A stretch of DNA of 5,334 nucleotides from Moraxellaceae bacterium (GTDB lineage: Bacteria; Pseudomonadota; Gammaproteobacteria; Pseudomonadales; Moraxellaceae): positions 14,798 through 20,131 of the forward strand of contig DPJB01000011.1 in NCBI GenBank assembly GCA_003543245.1. The letters are read 5' to 3'. Below, piece after piece: positions 4,963 through 5,334 of the stretch (position 1 is the stretch's first letter; every line of letters begins with the position of its first letter). The position numbers were made by a program, and so were the translations under genes. The notes beneath the pieces are model-generated. The model did no database searches. It saw only the letters and a program-made list of their open reading frames with translations, and was not told the DNA's origin.

Positions 4963-5334
4963 CTAGTGCCGGTGAATCTCCACCGATACATGCACCAGCT
5001 CCTGGCGCAAGGCCAGCAACTGCTTGTAATGCTCCGGCGGACGCGGGCTATCGGCAAACACGGATATCACTGCCGCATAGGAGCGGCTGCCCACCCGCAC
5101 GATATGCAGATCGGTCACCCAGGTAGCGGGCTCTGACTCCAGCGTCTGCCGGATGAACAGCGGCAGCTCGTCACTGGGCAACCGATCCACCAGTTGCGCC
5201 GTCGCATCACGCAGCAAGCCCTGCGCCCAGTGCAGGATGATGACCGCTCCCACAATCCCCATCAGCGGGTCCAGCCAGCGCCAGCCCAGATAAAGCCCCG
5301 CCAGCAGTGCCACGATGGCAAATACCGAGGTCAG
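4963..5334 (-). CDS. dmeF: CDF-family divalent metal exporter, DmeF-like (5' part outside window)
   Basis: Inner-membrane proton-driven exporter; DmeF-type members remove Co(II) and Ni(II). The last 123 residues are visible, reading in from the right edge without a start. Seen: the end of a cation diffusion facilitator membrane domain, LTSVFAIVALLAGLYLGW (TM5, 1-18) and WLDPLMGIVGAVIILHWAQGLL (TM6, about 20-41), followed by LLRDATAQLVDR, typical of the family. Next comes the cytosolic dimerisation domain (about 50-123) with VTDLHIVRVG, SYAAVISVFA and ELVHVSVEI. The phrases LTSV-AIVALLAG, WAQGLLRD and the LHxxRVG segment resemble DmeF more than FieF or ZitB. The metal-site TM2 and the His-rich loop typical of DmeF are not in the window, so the symbol is tentative while the CDF family is firm. 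Convergent with ppnP; the stop TAG is 29 bases from the shared terminator. Confidence 0.85.
   Translation of the reverse strand: MTSVFAIVALLAGLYLGWRWLDPLMGIVGAVIILHWAQGLLRDATAQLVDRLPSDELPLFIRQTLESEPATWVTDLHIVRVGSRSYAAVISVFADSPRPPEHYKQLLALRQELVHVSVEIHRH

Overview
The window looks like chromosomal DNA of a moderately GC-rich gammaproteobacterium, probably from the Pseudomonas / Oceanospirillales side of the class. This rests on the Pseudomonas-type PLP ornithine decarboxylase, the PIN-PhoH fusion, the PpnP homologue and the DmeF-like metal exporter, all judged from remembered family sequences. No mobile element, CRISPR array, tRNA or rRNA was seen.

Layout. Most genes lie on the minus strand and read from right to left. 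From about 4392 down to 1 they are: a permuted NlpC/P60-type (YiiX/YebB-like) protein (3766-4392), a possible 46-codon ORF (3619-3759), a PIN-PhoH ATPase (2152-3549), a two-TM membrane protein (1618-2043), a SAM-dependent methyltransferase (876-1631) and ornithine decarboxylase speC (start at 668, cut by the left edge). ppnP (4576-4887) is on the plus strand, divergent from the NlpC/P60-type gene. A perfect bidirectional terminator separates it from the convergent 3' end of a CDF-family exporter (4963-5334, minus strand, cut by the right edge).

How the genes relate. The membrane protein and methyltransferase genes overlap by 8-14 bases and are almost certainly co-transcribed. The other minus-strand genes are separated by gaps of about 110-215 bases containing palindromes, so they may be separate units. 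speC supplies putrescine, ppnP salvages nucleosides, PhoH probably acts on RNA and the CDF protein exports divalent metal. No single pathway joins them, and the set reads as housekeeping and stress-related genes rather than a dedicated new system.

Most worth a second look: a terminator-like hairpin sitting just before the speC ribosome-binding region; a small ORF and a cluster of palindromes in the AT-rich gap upstream of the PhoH gene; and inverted repeats in the divergent region between ppnP and the NlpC/P60-type gene.
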